Both the position numbers and the translations under genes were made by a program. Shown piece by piece: positions 11,462 to 21,647 of a stretch of DNA of 42,849 nucleotides (within the stretch, counting starts at the first letter, position 1; each line of letters begins with the position of its first letter). The DNA is from Penium margaritaceum (lineage: Eukaryota; Streptophyta; Zygnematophyceae; Desmidiales; Peniaceae), in assembly GCA_023375785.1 (NCBI GenBank), contig SZWC01009416.1, forward strand, positions 49,481-92,329, in the 5' to 3' direction. The notes under the pieces were generated by a model. It saw only the letters and a list, made by a program, of their open reading frames with translations. It was not told the origin of the DNA and did no database searches.

Positions 11462-11912
11462 CACTGCTGACATCATCAACAAAAAAAGGGGGGGGGGGAA
11501 GAAAGGAAAGGGGGAAGACCAAAGGGGTGGGTAGGATCCCCACCGTCCCAAGCTACTGCTGACATCAGCAACATAAAGACAACAAAAAAAACACAAGGGA
11601 CACTAAATCATGGCTGGTAGTCCCGGTGAGGAGGGGTCTTCCTCTGTTGGGGGGACCCCTACCCCTCCTTTCTTGCAGCGACTGCANCACTGCTGACATC
11701 ATCAACAAAAAAAGGGGGGGGGGGAAGAAAGGAAAGGGGGAAGACCAAAGGGGTGGGTAGGATCCCCACCGTCCCAAGCTACTGCTGACATCAGCAACAT
11801 AAAGACAACAAAAAAAACACAAGGGACACTAAATCATGGCTGGTAGTCCCGGTGAGGAGGGGTCTTCCTCTGTTGGGGGGACCCCTACCCCTCCTTTCTT
11901 GCAGCGACTGCA
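11462..11912. repeat. 225-bp duplication around an N (probable assembly artefact)
   Basis: 11462-11686 is repeated at 11688-11912 with a single N at 11687 between. The repeated unit contains the G/A homopolymer tract and the gag start codon region. Similar N-flanked duplications recur at 14045, 15456 and 27949, so I read this as unmerged overlapping contig ends. Confidence 0.8.
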
Positions 11913-13860
11913 GTAGCAGCAGCAGCACCCGCCGCCGCTGTAGCAGTAGTAGCCGCCGCCGCCGCAGCAGCAGCAGCCGCCGCCGCCGCAGCAGCAGGAG
12001 CAGCCGCTGCCGCCACGGCAACAGTAGCCGCCGTCGCCGCAGCAGCAGCAGCCGAAGCAGCAGCAGCAGCAGCAGCAGGAGCAGCCGCCGTCGCCTGAAC
12101 AGCAGTAGCCGCCTTCGCTTCAGCAGCAGCAGCCGCCGCCTCTACAACAGCAGCAACCAAAGTAGCAGCAGCAGCAGCAGCCCACTGGTAGCGTTGGCGG
12201 GAACCCTGACCCCCTCGTTGCTTTTCAGCAATAGCTCGCCGCCTTGACGCAGCAGCTTGCAGCGCTACAGCCAGTCGCCTCCCAGACTGCCACCAGTGTG
12301 CTGCCGTCGTTCATCCCTCCAGGGCACGCTAGCCCCGTTGTGTCTGCTGCCACGTACTACCTGGCACAGCAGCAAACTCAGTACCAACGGCAGACAGTGA
12401 CCTCCGTCCTTGGCCCCACTCTGGGTGCCAGCCGCAGGCAGAAGGACTTTGAGACGCCGCCGCCGCCGCTTCAGGCCGGCGAGCAGTTCCGGAGCTGGGA
12501 GCTCAGCTTCCGGATCTAGGCGCAGGGCGAGGGTCTGTGGGCCTACTACACCCTCCCTTACGACTCCACCCAGGCCGATCAGCTGTATGACGCTGGTCGC
12601 GCCGTCCGTGCCCTTGTCCCAGTCACCCCCCAGCTTCCCGCCTTCTCTGGAGCCCTTCCTCGGCGACTTCACCGCTGGTGACATCCCAGACCCTGCAGCC
12701 GCATGGCACGTCCTCACCAGGCCCCATCGCCTGTCCAGCGACGCTAAGATCAGCCGTCTGCTCCGGGAGTTCAACTCCCTGCACATGGGGGAGACCGAGA
12801 CGGTCACTGCCTACTGGTAGCGGGCGGAGGACATCCTCCGTCGACTCGGCAAATCTGCTCCGCCCCCTCTGTCCGCGCTCCTCACCATCAAGCGCGGCGC
12901 CACCAGCGCGTACGCAGACATCTTCGTCCACTATCCTCAGGACGTCCTCTCCACCATGGAGGCCCAGGGCACCCTCATGCCCTGGGCATATGAGCTCTTC
13001 CTCCGCATTGAGGAAGCTCGCCAGGAGTCCCAGCTCCATCGCACGGAGGCCCTTGCATCCCCTACCGTTGCCTCTCCTGCCGTTGCCTCCGTGGCCGTCG
13101 CCTCCCCCGTCGTAGCTACCTCATCGTTTTCGGGGAAGAAGAAGAAAAGTGGGAACAAGAAAGGCAAGGACCCACCACAATAGCAGCAGCAGCAGTCATC
13201 GACCGGGTCCAACGGTGGTGGCTCGGTCTGCCACAACTGTGGCCAGCCCGGGCACGGGTGGTACACGTGCCCTCTCCCGACGGACGAGGCGTGCGTCATC
13301 GCCACCATGCGCCGCCAGCGAGAGCGTCGCCTCGCCTCTGCCGCCGTCGCCGCTACTGGCCCTGACACTCCGACCTCGTCCAGCAGCTCTGCCACTCTGA
13401 TAGCTACGCCTGTCCCGCAGACACCCGCGCCGCAGTAGTACTACCCGCAGCAGTACTACGCACAGCTGTCGGCACCTCCGCTTCCTTCGTCGGCTCAGCC
13501 CTCCCACTACCCGGGCTCCGGCGCCGTCACTCCGCACTCCGTCTACACTCCTGGACCGCCCTCCCGTGAGCGTCAGCTGGAGCATTTCATCGCGCTCCAG
13601 CTTGGCCTGCCTCGCCCTCCTCCCGAGGGAAGTGCGAGTTGCGTCACCTCCTGCCCTTCGGCCCATCCCTGTATGACTGAGACTGAGCTACGGTCGTGTC
13701 CCGTTTCCTCGTCTGTCTCGTCGTCTCACATGGTCTCCTCCACCCCACTCCTTGATGACATTGCGTGGCTTGACGATTGGCAGTCTCGTTTCGCGCCTCC
13801 TTCCACCGCGTCCGCGTCCCTCGCTTGCTGCCATGTGACCGTGAGCGATCTGGCGACCCC
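11836..13860 (+). pseudogene. copia-A Gag (polyQ N-terminus, CCHC zinc knuckle)
   Basis: Gag forms the particle and binds element RNA. The likely start is the ATG at 11836 (MAGSPGEEGSSS...). A Gln/Pro-rich tract follows (about 11900-12240), then a capsid-like region with FRSWELSF and GLWAYYTL, TGDIPDPAAAWHVL-like and SLHMGETETVTAYW segments. A zinc knuckle CHNCGQPGHGWYTC (C-x2-C-x4-H-x4-C) lies near 13230-13272. In-frame TAGs occur at 11914, 11941, 11947, 11950, 12025, 12106, 12163, 12232, 12517, 12818, 13181 and 13436; eight fall in or beside polyQ, where Gln is expected. The one at 12517 aligns with Trp in copia-B. The frame shifts once between about 12560 and 12640; in the original frame a TGA follows at 12679. 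The downstream frame then runs unbroken into protease. It is either decayed or depends on UAG decoding. Confidence 0.8.
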
Positions 13861-16800
13861 TGTCCACGATCCTGCTGAGACCTGGATCATCGACTCTGGG
13901 GCCACGCATCACATGACGGCCTCTCGTGAGGCCTTCAGTATGCTCGGTCCTGTCGGCGATGTCTCCGGTGTCCGGACGGGTTCCGGACAGGTGTTGCCTG
14001 TCCGTGGTGTTGGCGTCGTTCGTTTCCGTGGTCCTGCCGGTGACNGGGGCCACGCATCACATGACGGCCTCTCGTGAGGCCTTCAGTATGCTCGGTCCTG
14101 TCGGCGATGTCTCCGGTGTCCGGACGGGTTCCGGACAAGTGTTGCCTGTCCGTGGTGTTGGCATCGTTCGTTTCCGTGGTCATGCCGGTGACGTCTTTCT
14201 GACCGATGTTCTCTTCGTCTTTGGTCTCGAGCTCAGCCTCCTGTCCGTGACTGCCCTTGACCGCATGAGCATGGAAGTTGTGCACTCGCGTGGTGTCGGC
14301 ACTGTGTCGTTGCGTCCGTCTGGTCTTGTCGTAGTGGACGCCACCGCTCGTGGCAACTTGTGGCACGTTCCTCGCCTCTCCTCTTCCCCTCCCGTCTCCT
14401 CCCCGTCGGCCGCCACAGGCCATGTGTTTATCACCAGTACGCTTTCTCCTCAGCACACCCGCCTCTTGCACCGCCGCCTTTGCCACGTCCACTCTACCGC
14501 CGTAGAGAGCATGCTCCGCACCCAGCCGGCCAAGGGCCTTGACCCGGAGACTTTCCCTCTCCCGTGCCCCACTGAGTACATTGACTGCGCTAAGGGGAAG
14601 ATGCACCGGTCCACGTACCCCCTGTCTTCCTCCCGTGCGTCCGCCCCTCTCGACCTTGTCCACTCGGACGTCATGGTCCCTTTCCCCACCGAGTCCGTCG
14701 GTGAGCATGGCCGCTATGTCCTCACCTTTACGGACGACTATTCTCGCTACCGTTGGGTCTTCTGCCTTCGGTAGAAGAGCGATGTCGCCTGAACCATTCA
14801 GGACTGGCTTGTCCTCGCGGAGCGGGAGTGTGGCCGCCCTCTTTGGCGCTTTCGCTCCGATCGTGGTGGCGAGTACCTGGGTGAGGCGACGACCTTTCTC
14901 GCCTCCCGCGGGATCCACCATGAGACGTCTGCACCCTACACACCCGCCCAGAACGGCGTCTCCAAGCGGTGGAACCGTACCATGGCCGATGCCGTTCGCA
15001 CCATGCGGGTCGAGTCCGGTCTCTCCGATGGCTTCTATTTTGAAGCCATGGCCTACATGACCTGGGTCTGGAACCGGATTCCCCACAGTCCCCTTCCCCG
15101 CCAGTCCACGCCATACCAGCACTGGTGCAGTCGACGCGCTGACCTCCGCCCGGCTCGCGTCTGGGGCTGCGTGGCCATTGTGTGGCTGCCCGCCCCACAG
15201 CAGGGCGGCAAGCTCACCCCTCGTGGGTGCTCCTGCACCTTCCTCGGTGTGTCTCGTCAGTCCAAGGCCTGGCGCTTCTGGGACCCATCCCGACACTGCA
15301 TCGTCGAGTCCCGCGATGCCCTCTTCTTTGAGGACCTGTTTCCCCGCGACCTCATCCGCTCCGGCTCGTCCATGTCCCTCCTGTCGCGTGGGGGAGTGGT
15401 GAGTCCGTCCTCCGTCCTGTCGCTTCCAGGTGACACATCACTCCGTCCCTCTGAGNCCCGCCCCACAGCAGGGCGGCAAGCTCGCCCCCCGCGGACGCCC
15501 CTGCACCTTCCTCGGTGTGTCTCGTCAGTCCAAGGCCTGGCGCTTCTGGGACCCATCCCGACACTGCATCGTCGAGTCCCGCGATGCCCTCTTCTTTGAG
15601 GACCTGTTTCCCCGCGACCTCATCCGCTCCGGCTCGTCCATGTCCCTCCTGTCGCGTGGGGGAGTGGTGAGTCCGTCCTCCGTCCTGTCGCTTCCAGGTG
15701 ACACATCACTCCGTCCCTCTGAGTCGGTAGCCCCTGTCGCGTCCTCCGGCCCCCCCGGGCCAACAGTCCCAGCCACGTCCGTTGGCCCCTCCGAGCCAAC
15801 TACCCCCATCGCATCTGCTGGCCCCTCCGGACCAGCAGCCCTAGTCGCGTCCGCTGGCCCCTCCGGCCCTGCAGCCCCTGTCACGTCCGCTGGCCCCTCC
15901 GGGCCAGCAGCCCCTGTCACGACCGCTGGCCCCTCTGGGCCAGCAGCGCCTGTCGCCTCTGCTGGCTCCTCCAGGCCAACTGGCCCCTCTGGGCCCGCAG
16001 CTCCTGTCGCGTCCGCTGGCCCCTCCAGCCCAACAGCCCCTGTCACGTTCGCTGGCCCCTCCGGGCCAGCAGCCCCTGTCACGTCCGCTGGCCCCTCCGG
16101 GCCAGCAACGCCTGTCGCCTCTGCTGGCTCCTCCCGGCCAACTGGCCCCTCTAGGCCCGCAGCTCCTGTCGCGTCCGCTGGCCCCTCCGGCCCAGCAGCC
16201 GCTGTCACGTCCGCCTGCCCCTCCGGGCCAGCAGCCCCTGTCACGTCCGTTGGCCCCTCCGTGCCAGCAGCGCCTGTCGCCTCTGCTGGCTCCTCCGGGC
16301 CAACTGGCCCCTCCGGGCCAGCAGCGCTAGTCGCGTCCGCCAGCTCCTCCGGGCTAGTAGCCCCGTCCGCCTCCGTCGGCCCGTCGGACTTAGGGCCATC
16401 TCCTGCCCAACCGCGCTACACACGTGGCCCAGGCGGCAGCCTCCGACCTCGGCCAATAGTGAGCGCGCAGACCGTCGCACCGCGTCCCGTGGCGCCTCGA
16501 CCCCCTGTGGCTCCACGTGTCTCCTCCACTCCCACGGTCGTGAGTGGGGACCCTGACACAAAGGCTCTCGGCCTGACCACTTCTGCCATCATCGCAGACC
16601 TTCACCCGAGCTCTGCACTGGGCTACGTCATGCTTCATCACGAGCATCGTCATGCTCTTGTGACTGCACTCGCCCGCATCCCACCTGGGGCTCGTGATGG
16701 ACACGCCCTCTTAGTCCGGTCCACAGCGCACCCAGAGGACCCAGCCACCCTACGCGAGGCTCGAGCCTCCCCTGAGGCCGCACATTGGGATGCTGCCTGC

Positions 16801-18294
16801 GGCGAGGAGCTCGTTGCTATCCGGTAGCACCACGTGTATGACCTCGTTGACCTCCCTCCAGGTCGGAAGGCCATTGGTGCCAAGTGGGTCTTTCGGTGTA
16901 ACTGGAAGCCTGACGGATCCTTGGACAAGTGCAAGGCCCGCCTCACAGCAAAGGGGTTTGCTCAGGTCCCTAAGGTCGATTACGACCAGATCTTCGCCCC
17001 AGTCGGTCGGTTCTCCACTAGCCGGACGCTCTTCAGCCTGGTTGCCCAGCACGGGTGGGAGTTGCATCAGATGGACGTGAGCAATGCGTTCCTCCATGGC
17101 TCACTGGAGGGTGAGGAGCTCTACATGACACAGCCCCCAGGCTTCGATGACGGCACTGGGAGAGTTTGGCGGCTGCGGAAGGCCCTCTATGGCCTGAAGC
17201 AGTCGCCTTGGTACTGGAACCAGAAGATCAGCAGCACGCTTCTCAGTGGCGGCCTCTAGCGCAGCACCGCTGACCCCGCACTGTTCGTCAGCCCGCGAGG
17301 TCAGACCTTCGCCGCGGTTTTGGTCTATGTTGACGATCTCCTCATTGCGTCGCCAGACACGGCCGCCATCCAGCGTGTCAAGGACTTGTTGTACGCCGCC
17401 TACTAGATGAAGGATCTCGGGTTTGCCCGAGTCTTCCTGGGCATGGAGCTCGAGCATGATCGCTCCCAGGGCATCCTGCACGTCCACTAGGCTGCCTATG
17501 TGCAGACCCTGTGCACTCGCTTCGCCGAGGACCTGCCCCTCGTACCTAGCGCATCTTCACCCATGTCACTCGATGGCCAGGTGAAGCTGAAGAGTCATGA
17601 CCCAGCTGTTGTGGGGGAGCCAGTTGATGTGACCAAGTATCTGCAGGTCATCGGGTCACTAATGTTCCTGGCGACGACGACGCGTCCAGACATCGCGTTC
17701 ACCGTCAACCTCCTGGCCCAGTTCTCTCAGGAGCCGCGTCACCTCCACATCGAGGCCGCGATCCAAGTGCTATGCTATGTCGTCTCGACCCCTCGACGAG
17801 GTCTCATGTTCCGCCGTCAGCCGTCCGTCGTCGCAGTGGGCTACACCGACAGTGACTGGGCCGGCAGTCCAGACGGTAAGAGTCGCACGGGCTGGATCTT
17901 TCTGGTCGGCGGCACAGTTGTGTCCTCGCGTAGTGGCAAGCAGGGGTGCATTGCAGGCAACACTGCTGAGGCTGAGTACGTGACCCTTGGCTCAGGCGCG
18001 TGTGAGAGTGTGTGATTGCGTCGTCTGTTGTCCGAGTTGCATCAGTCTGTCGCGTCCATCACCTTGCATTGTGATAATGAGAGTGCCATGGCCATCGTCG
18101 ACAATGACGGTGTGCATCACACGCGCACAAAGCACATCAATGTTGAGTATCACTATGTGCGTTCGTTGTTGCATGACGGCAGCATCAACATCGTATGGGT
18201 TAAGACAACACGACAGCTTGCTGACTTCCTGACCAAGGCACTGAAACGGGACTCGTTAAAGAAGGCTATGAGTTCAGTCGGCGTGCGTCCGTGA
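13861..18294 (+). CDS. copia-A Pol: protease, integrase, RT, RNase H
   Basis: Domain order is protease (WIIDSGATHHMT, near 13880); GAG-pre-integrase (LLHRRLCHVHSTAVESML, then DCAKGKMH); integrase core with HSDVM and FRSDRGGEY, but NGVSKRWNRT where the catalytic Glu is normally in NGVAER; a Pro/Gly/Ser/Ala repeat linker (15724-16400); RT with KWVFRCNWKPDG, QMDVSNAFLHG and LVYVDDLLIAS; and RNase H with GYTDSDWAG, TAEAEYV and HCDNESA. It ends with TGA at 18292, about 100 bp before the polypurine tract. The frame is continuous from Gag once the extra copies at N14045 and N15456 are removed. Internal stops are TAG at 14772, 16825, 17257, 17404 and 17488, and TGA at 14790 and 18013. TAG 14772 aligns with a Gln (CAA) in copia-B. 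TGA 18013 replaces a conserved Trp. Confidence 0.88.
13898..14192. repeat. 147-bp duplication around N14045 (probable artefact)
   Basis: 13898-14044 recurs at 14046-14192 with about three differences. It duplicates the protease active-site region. Copy plus N is 148 bp, which breaks the pol frame, and deleting one copy restores it. The small differences suggest two haplotypes or two element copies joined at a gap. Confidence 0.8.
15189..15723. repeat. 267-bp duplication around N15456 (probable artefact)
   Basis: 15189-15455 recurs at 15457-15723. It covers the end of integrase (the FLGVSRQSKAWRFWDPS segment). Copy plus N is 268 bp, again breaking the frame, and deleting one copy restores it. 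Confidence 0.8.
15724..16400 (+). repeat. collagen-like tandem repeat linker between integrase and RT
   Basis: Within the copia-A pol frame, a 36-bp unit encoding variants of GPSGPAAPVTSA (also GPSGPAAPVASA and a longer SAGSSRPTGPSGPAAPVA form) is repeated many times. The reverse strand gives an equally regular frame, an artefact of the repeat. Copia-B has only a Ser/Pro-rich spacer in the same place, so the array seems specific to this family. It probably acts as a flexible linker. Confidence 0.85.
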
Positions 18295-18391
18295 GTTGCC
18301 CTCTTTGTCTCTGCCTGCGTCTCTGCGTACCTTGGGGGAGTCTGGATGTTGACCGTTTCTCTGCCCGCCCATGTACACTACGCCTGTGAGT

Positions 18392-18401
18392 CATGGGGGA
18401 G
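18392..18401 (+). other. copia-A polypurine tract
   Basis: CATGGGGGAG ends directly at the 3' LTR and would prime plus-strand DNA synthesis. Copia-B has the identical sequence at 33850-33859. Confidence 0.85.
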
Positions 18402-19243
18402 TGTTGTTTTTTGCGCATCTCTCATTGTGCTCTGTTGTGTCCTCCCGGCTTGTGTACATCGGCGTGTAGATGACTGACGGCGAGACTCGACGCTGATGGA
18501 TTGTCATCCGGTGGAGCCGACGCACGCTGAGGTCTACTCGCAGTTCGCTGGAGCCTCCTCTCTCCGGCGATGTGCTCAGCTCCATCGGCAGGCCTCCTCG
18601 GCGGTCATGCTGTCGGTGGTCACTGCCACCGCAGTTGCTGTCTGCATGCGTCCAGTGCGTCCCATCGCGTCTGCAGCATCATACTCTGCCTGGGGTCCTT
18701 GTTGCATGATGTATGGCCCTGTTCGGCATCATGGACCTCCGTAGGCACTACCCGGGTTCGGGCAGCCATATCTCTTTGCTACTATTTTTCTAGCTGATTC
18801 TGACCGCACGACTGCGTTTGCAGCGTTGGTATTATGGTATGGTTCAGTTTTCAGGCAAAACGGACGACACCCCGGTTTTGGGCTGTCGGGCGTCTGGCAG
18901 GGCTCACCGAGAAAACCCTGCCTGCCAGAAAATAGGTCCAGAGCTATTTTCTGATTGGCTGGTTAGCTGAGTAACAATTTCTACACTAGTGGGGGGGAGC
19001 TAGAACTTGGAGGGGTCTCCCATTGTTGCTCATTCTTCATTCCTAACCAGTTACTTTCAGTTTTCAGCTGCTTTCTGGCGCTAACTCTGGCGCGCGCGTT
19101 TCTGAGTAACAAACACAGAGCTTCCAGACTTAGACTCTAGAGCAGCAGACTGAGGGGGCAGTTGACTTAAGCAACGAGCGTGGAAGCCCGCACGCTGCAT
19201 CAACAACGCTGCTGCCCCAACCTGCTGCCTAGGTTTTCTAGCT
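18402..19243 (+). repeat. copia-A 3' LTR
   Basis: 842 bp, matching 9728-10569, and followed by the target duplication TTGGT at 19244-19248. Most differences from the 5' copy are C/T or A/G, many at CpG, and one converts CAG to TAG. Confidence 0.95.
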
Positions 19244-19248
19244 TTGGT

Positions 19249-19862
19249 TGTGTCTGTCGAACACAAAAGTGACCTCTTGACTCCTTTCATTCACACACAC
19301 CATTACTGCACATGACTAAGCAGATATGAAGCTCAAGGCGCACACGTTAGCGGCCACGCATCGTTGGGGTCCCAACCAGTTGCAAGATTGGCATGAGCTC
19401 AATTATGCTCAGTTCTGCCAGAGATTGCCTATTGATTTTAGCTTTGGCATGGCTAAAACATGAGAGAATACTTGAGAGATGAATGCATCCACATACGTTC
19501 GTGGTCGATGTGATTCTTTGTTTGACTGATATGCATGCTATGCTAGTTGTGTAGCTCCTTGCACCGGGTTGCTGATCCTACGGTGCCACTCTCTCGGTCG
19601 CTCCGGGGTGTAAATGACCGCGGCTTTTGCTGACCGGTTCGGTTCAACCCTGGGGTGGTGGCAGGGCCCCACAACGAGCCACTCTTGTAGGTGGCCCGGT
19701 CAGCCGGTTGCTAAGAGATCGCTGGCTCCTTACTCTTGATTACCAGTCTCTCACCATTTCTGAAGATTTTCACCAACTCCTCGCCTCACCCATCGCCATG
19801 GATGTTGTGTGATTGCTCCTTGCATGGTAGAGAGGGTGTGTCGGTGTCTGATCGCAACCTAC
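19249..19862 (+). repeat. copia-B 5' LTR (main part)
   Basis: Together with the 7 bp at 9721-9727 this forms the 5' LTR, split by copia-A. It aligns with 33860-34500 through blocks such as AAGTGACCTCTTGA, GAAGCTCAAGGCGCACAC and GTTGTGTGATTGCTCC. It ends next to the primer-binding site. The copies show many substitutions and small indels. Confidence 0.9.
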
Positions 19863-19874
19863 TGGTTTCAGAGC
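19863..19874 (+). other. copia-B primer-binding site (tRNA-iMet)
   Basis: TGGTTTCAGAGC follows the 5' LTR directly and differs by one base from TGGTATCAGAGC. Confidence 0.8.
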
Positions 19875-19992
19875 TGGAGGGAAACCTCCCCTCCCCTCAA
19901 TCGATCCGGGATCCGTGGCCTCCCACACAACATGGCACTCTAGCCGCCACAACGCGTCCTGTGCAGCCCGCACTTCTCGACGCGGCTGCTGA

Positions 19993-21453
19993 CTGTCGTG
20001 CAGCTTACCACTGTGCCATAAACCTCAATCGCACATCTCACAGCTCCACAGCACCAGAGCACCACTCCACCTTTGCGTCACGGCATTCTATCCCGGCATA
20101 TCCGCATCTACATTACGGGCACGCATTCCACGATCCCGCAGCTCCGTGAGTTTGAGCTCTTCAGTCCCACATGTTCTTGTAGTTTCATAGTCTCAGAGCT
20201 CGACAGCTCGGCAACACAACAATCCCGTATCATCATTGCACCAAGGCACTCTTGCCTCGGAGCTTTGCCAACCCGTAGCTCTATTGTCGAATAGCTCCAT
20301 AGCCCTGCTGCCAGGACCTACTGTCCCGCTGCCCTGTTGCACCTCGCCTCACCATCTCAGCAGCCTCGCAGGCCCGCACAGTTCATAGCTGCATGCCAGA
20401 TGCACAGTTCCACTACACGCACATCACCACCCGCACAACGTACCAACAACAACAGCAGCATTTGAGGCCGGAGTTGTCACCCTGGCTTTGCCACCAAACA
20501 CTGAACCAGTCCCCACCTCCCGAAGGGGTCGGCATGAGTGGGCGCGCATAGACGAGCAAATCGCACGCTACGAGGAGGAGGCGGACCAGGTGGGCATCGG
20601 GGCATGGTTGCACCGTCGTTGCGGTGACAGCCCAGGGTACTATCCCGGGGAGGACTACGACCTTGCAACTGACAAGGCTCACACTGACACTGCACAGTAC
20701 GCCGCCTATTTTCAATCTGCCTCCAACGAATCGCCAACCATGCAGAACACTCCAGCTACGGGACCACCACGCAAACAACGACGTCCTCCATCCCCGGCAA
20801 GCTCTCTTGTTGCCCGTAGGACGCTTCGGTAGAGCCAGTGTGTCGTCCCTGGTGGAGCGTTCCCACTAGAACCAGAAGTACCAGTAGAGCCAGCTACAGC
20901 AATCCCTCATCGTACAGCATCTCCTGCTGCCTCACAGGCAGTAGCTGCATCTTCTGGATCGCCTGACATCTTCAGTATCCTGGAAGAAACACTTGTTTCT
21001 AGTGCTGCTGTTTCATCCACTTTTGCTGCTTCAGCACGTGTTGCACGTGGACCTACCAGCAAAGCTACTAGTAAGGAAGTTGACACCTACACCGTCGCTA
21101 CCGTTGACCAAGCACCTCTTACAACCGTAGCTGTTAACATCGTCACACAAGTCGCAGCAGCCGCAGACTCTGTAGCAACAACTACAGCTTCAGCTGCCAC
21201 TACTCTCTCTAGTGTAGTCGTCTCCATCCAGACCTCTACGACACAGGTATCTCCTGCTGCTGCATCGTCGTCTCTTGGCCATCACATCCGCATCCCAGTC
21301 ACCAGTGCAGCTATCGCCTCCACACTCACAGATGTTACTCTTGCTGGGGTCGCCCGTCTCATTGTTTCTGCATCCTCCTCTCTAGCAGTCATTACACCTT
21401 CAACAGTAGCAGCGCTTCCACCTTTGTTTGGCCTGCGCCATTAGCTCTGGTGA
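19993..21453 (+). CDS. copia-B leader reading frame, unknown product
   Basis: Between the primer site and gag, one frame runs for about 486 codons, from just after a TGA at 19990 to a TGA at 21451, with no internal TAA or TGA. It contains only TAGs, at 20188, 20386, 20830 and 21442. No ATG clearly defines the start. The middle part (about 20488-20829) is charged and tyrosine-containing, with WARIDEQIARYEEEADQ then GYYPGEDYDLATDKAH. The last 200 codons are Ala/Ser/Thr/Val-rich and mucin-like. I recognise no family. It could be an extra element ORF, or an N-terminal Gag extension separated by a later frame change. Openness this long is unlikely by chance at this base composition, but coding is inference. 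Confidence 0.5.
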
Positions 21454-21647
21454 GCTACCATCCACTTGCTTCTTGGACTCCTTTCTCCCTCTCTCCTCTC
21501 TTTTCTCTTGTAGTCGTGAATGTGTATTTGACTCTCTTTCTTGCCGCACTACCTAGCCAACCCACACCCACCTTACTTTCCCACGCCCACTGGGGCTCGG
21601 GAAACTCTGGCGAAAATGTCTTCGGCTGAGTTTCTTACCCAATCACC

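Larger units (their letters stand above)
9728..19243 (+). mobile_element. copia-A: nested full-length Ty1/copia retrotransposon
   Basis: Two 842-bp LTRs (9728-10569, 18402-19243), 5-bp target duplication TTGGT, primer site at 10570, polypurine tract at 18392 and gag-pol in copia order (Gag, protease, integrase, RT, RNase H). It inserted 7 bp inside the 5' LTR of copia-B. By eye the LTRs differ at about 30 of 842 positions, mostly transitions, so it is younger than copia-B. The LTRs begin TG but end CT rather than the usual CA. The leader is long and CAG-repetitive. A gag frameshift, many in-frame TAGs, two TGAs and an integrase Glu-to-Lys change raise doubt about autonomous activity. Confidence 0.95.

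Noticed and set aside
10852..11543. Long Ala, Leu and Cys-rich frames on the minus strand
   Set aside because: They are translations of imperfect CAG/CTG repeats and G/A runs in the copia-A leader; composition explains the openness.
13935..15296. 453-codon minus-strand frame
   Set aside because: It is a shadow of the copia-A protease-integrase coding strand and crosses an artefactual duplication.
15525..16244. Gly/Ala/Pro repeat protein on the minus strand
   Set aside because: It is the reverse reading of the 36-bp repeat linker in copia-A Pol; the plus frame connects integrase to RT.
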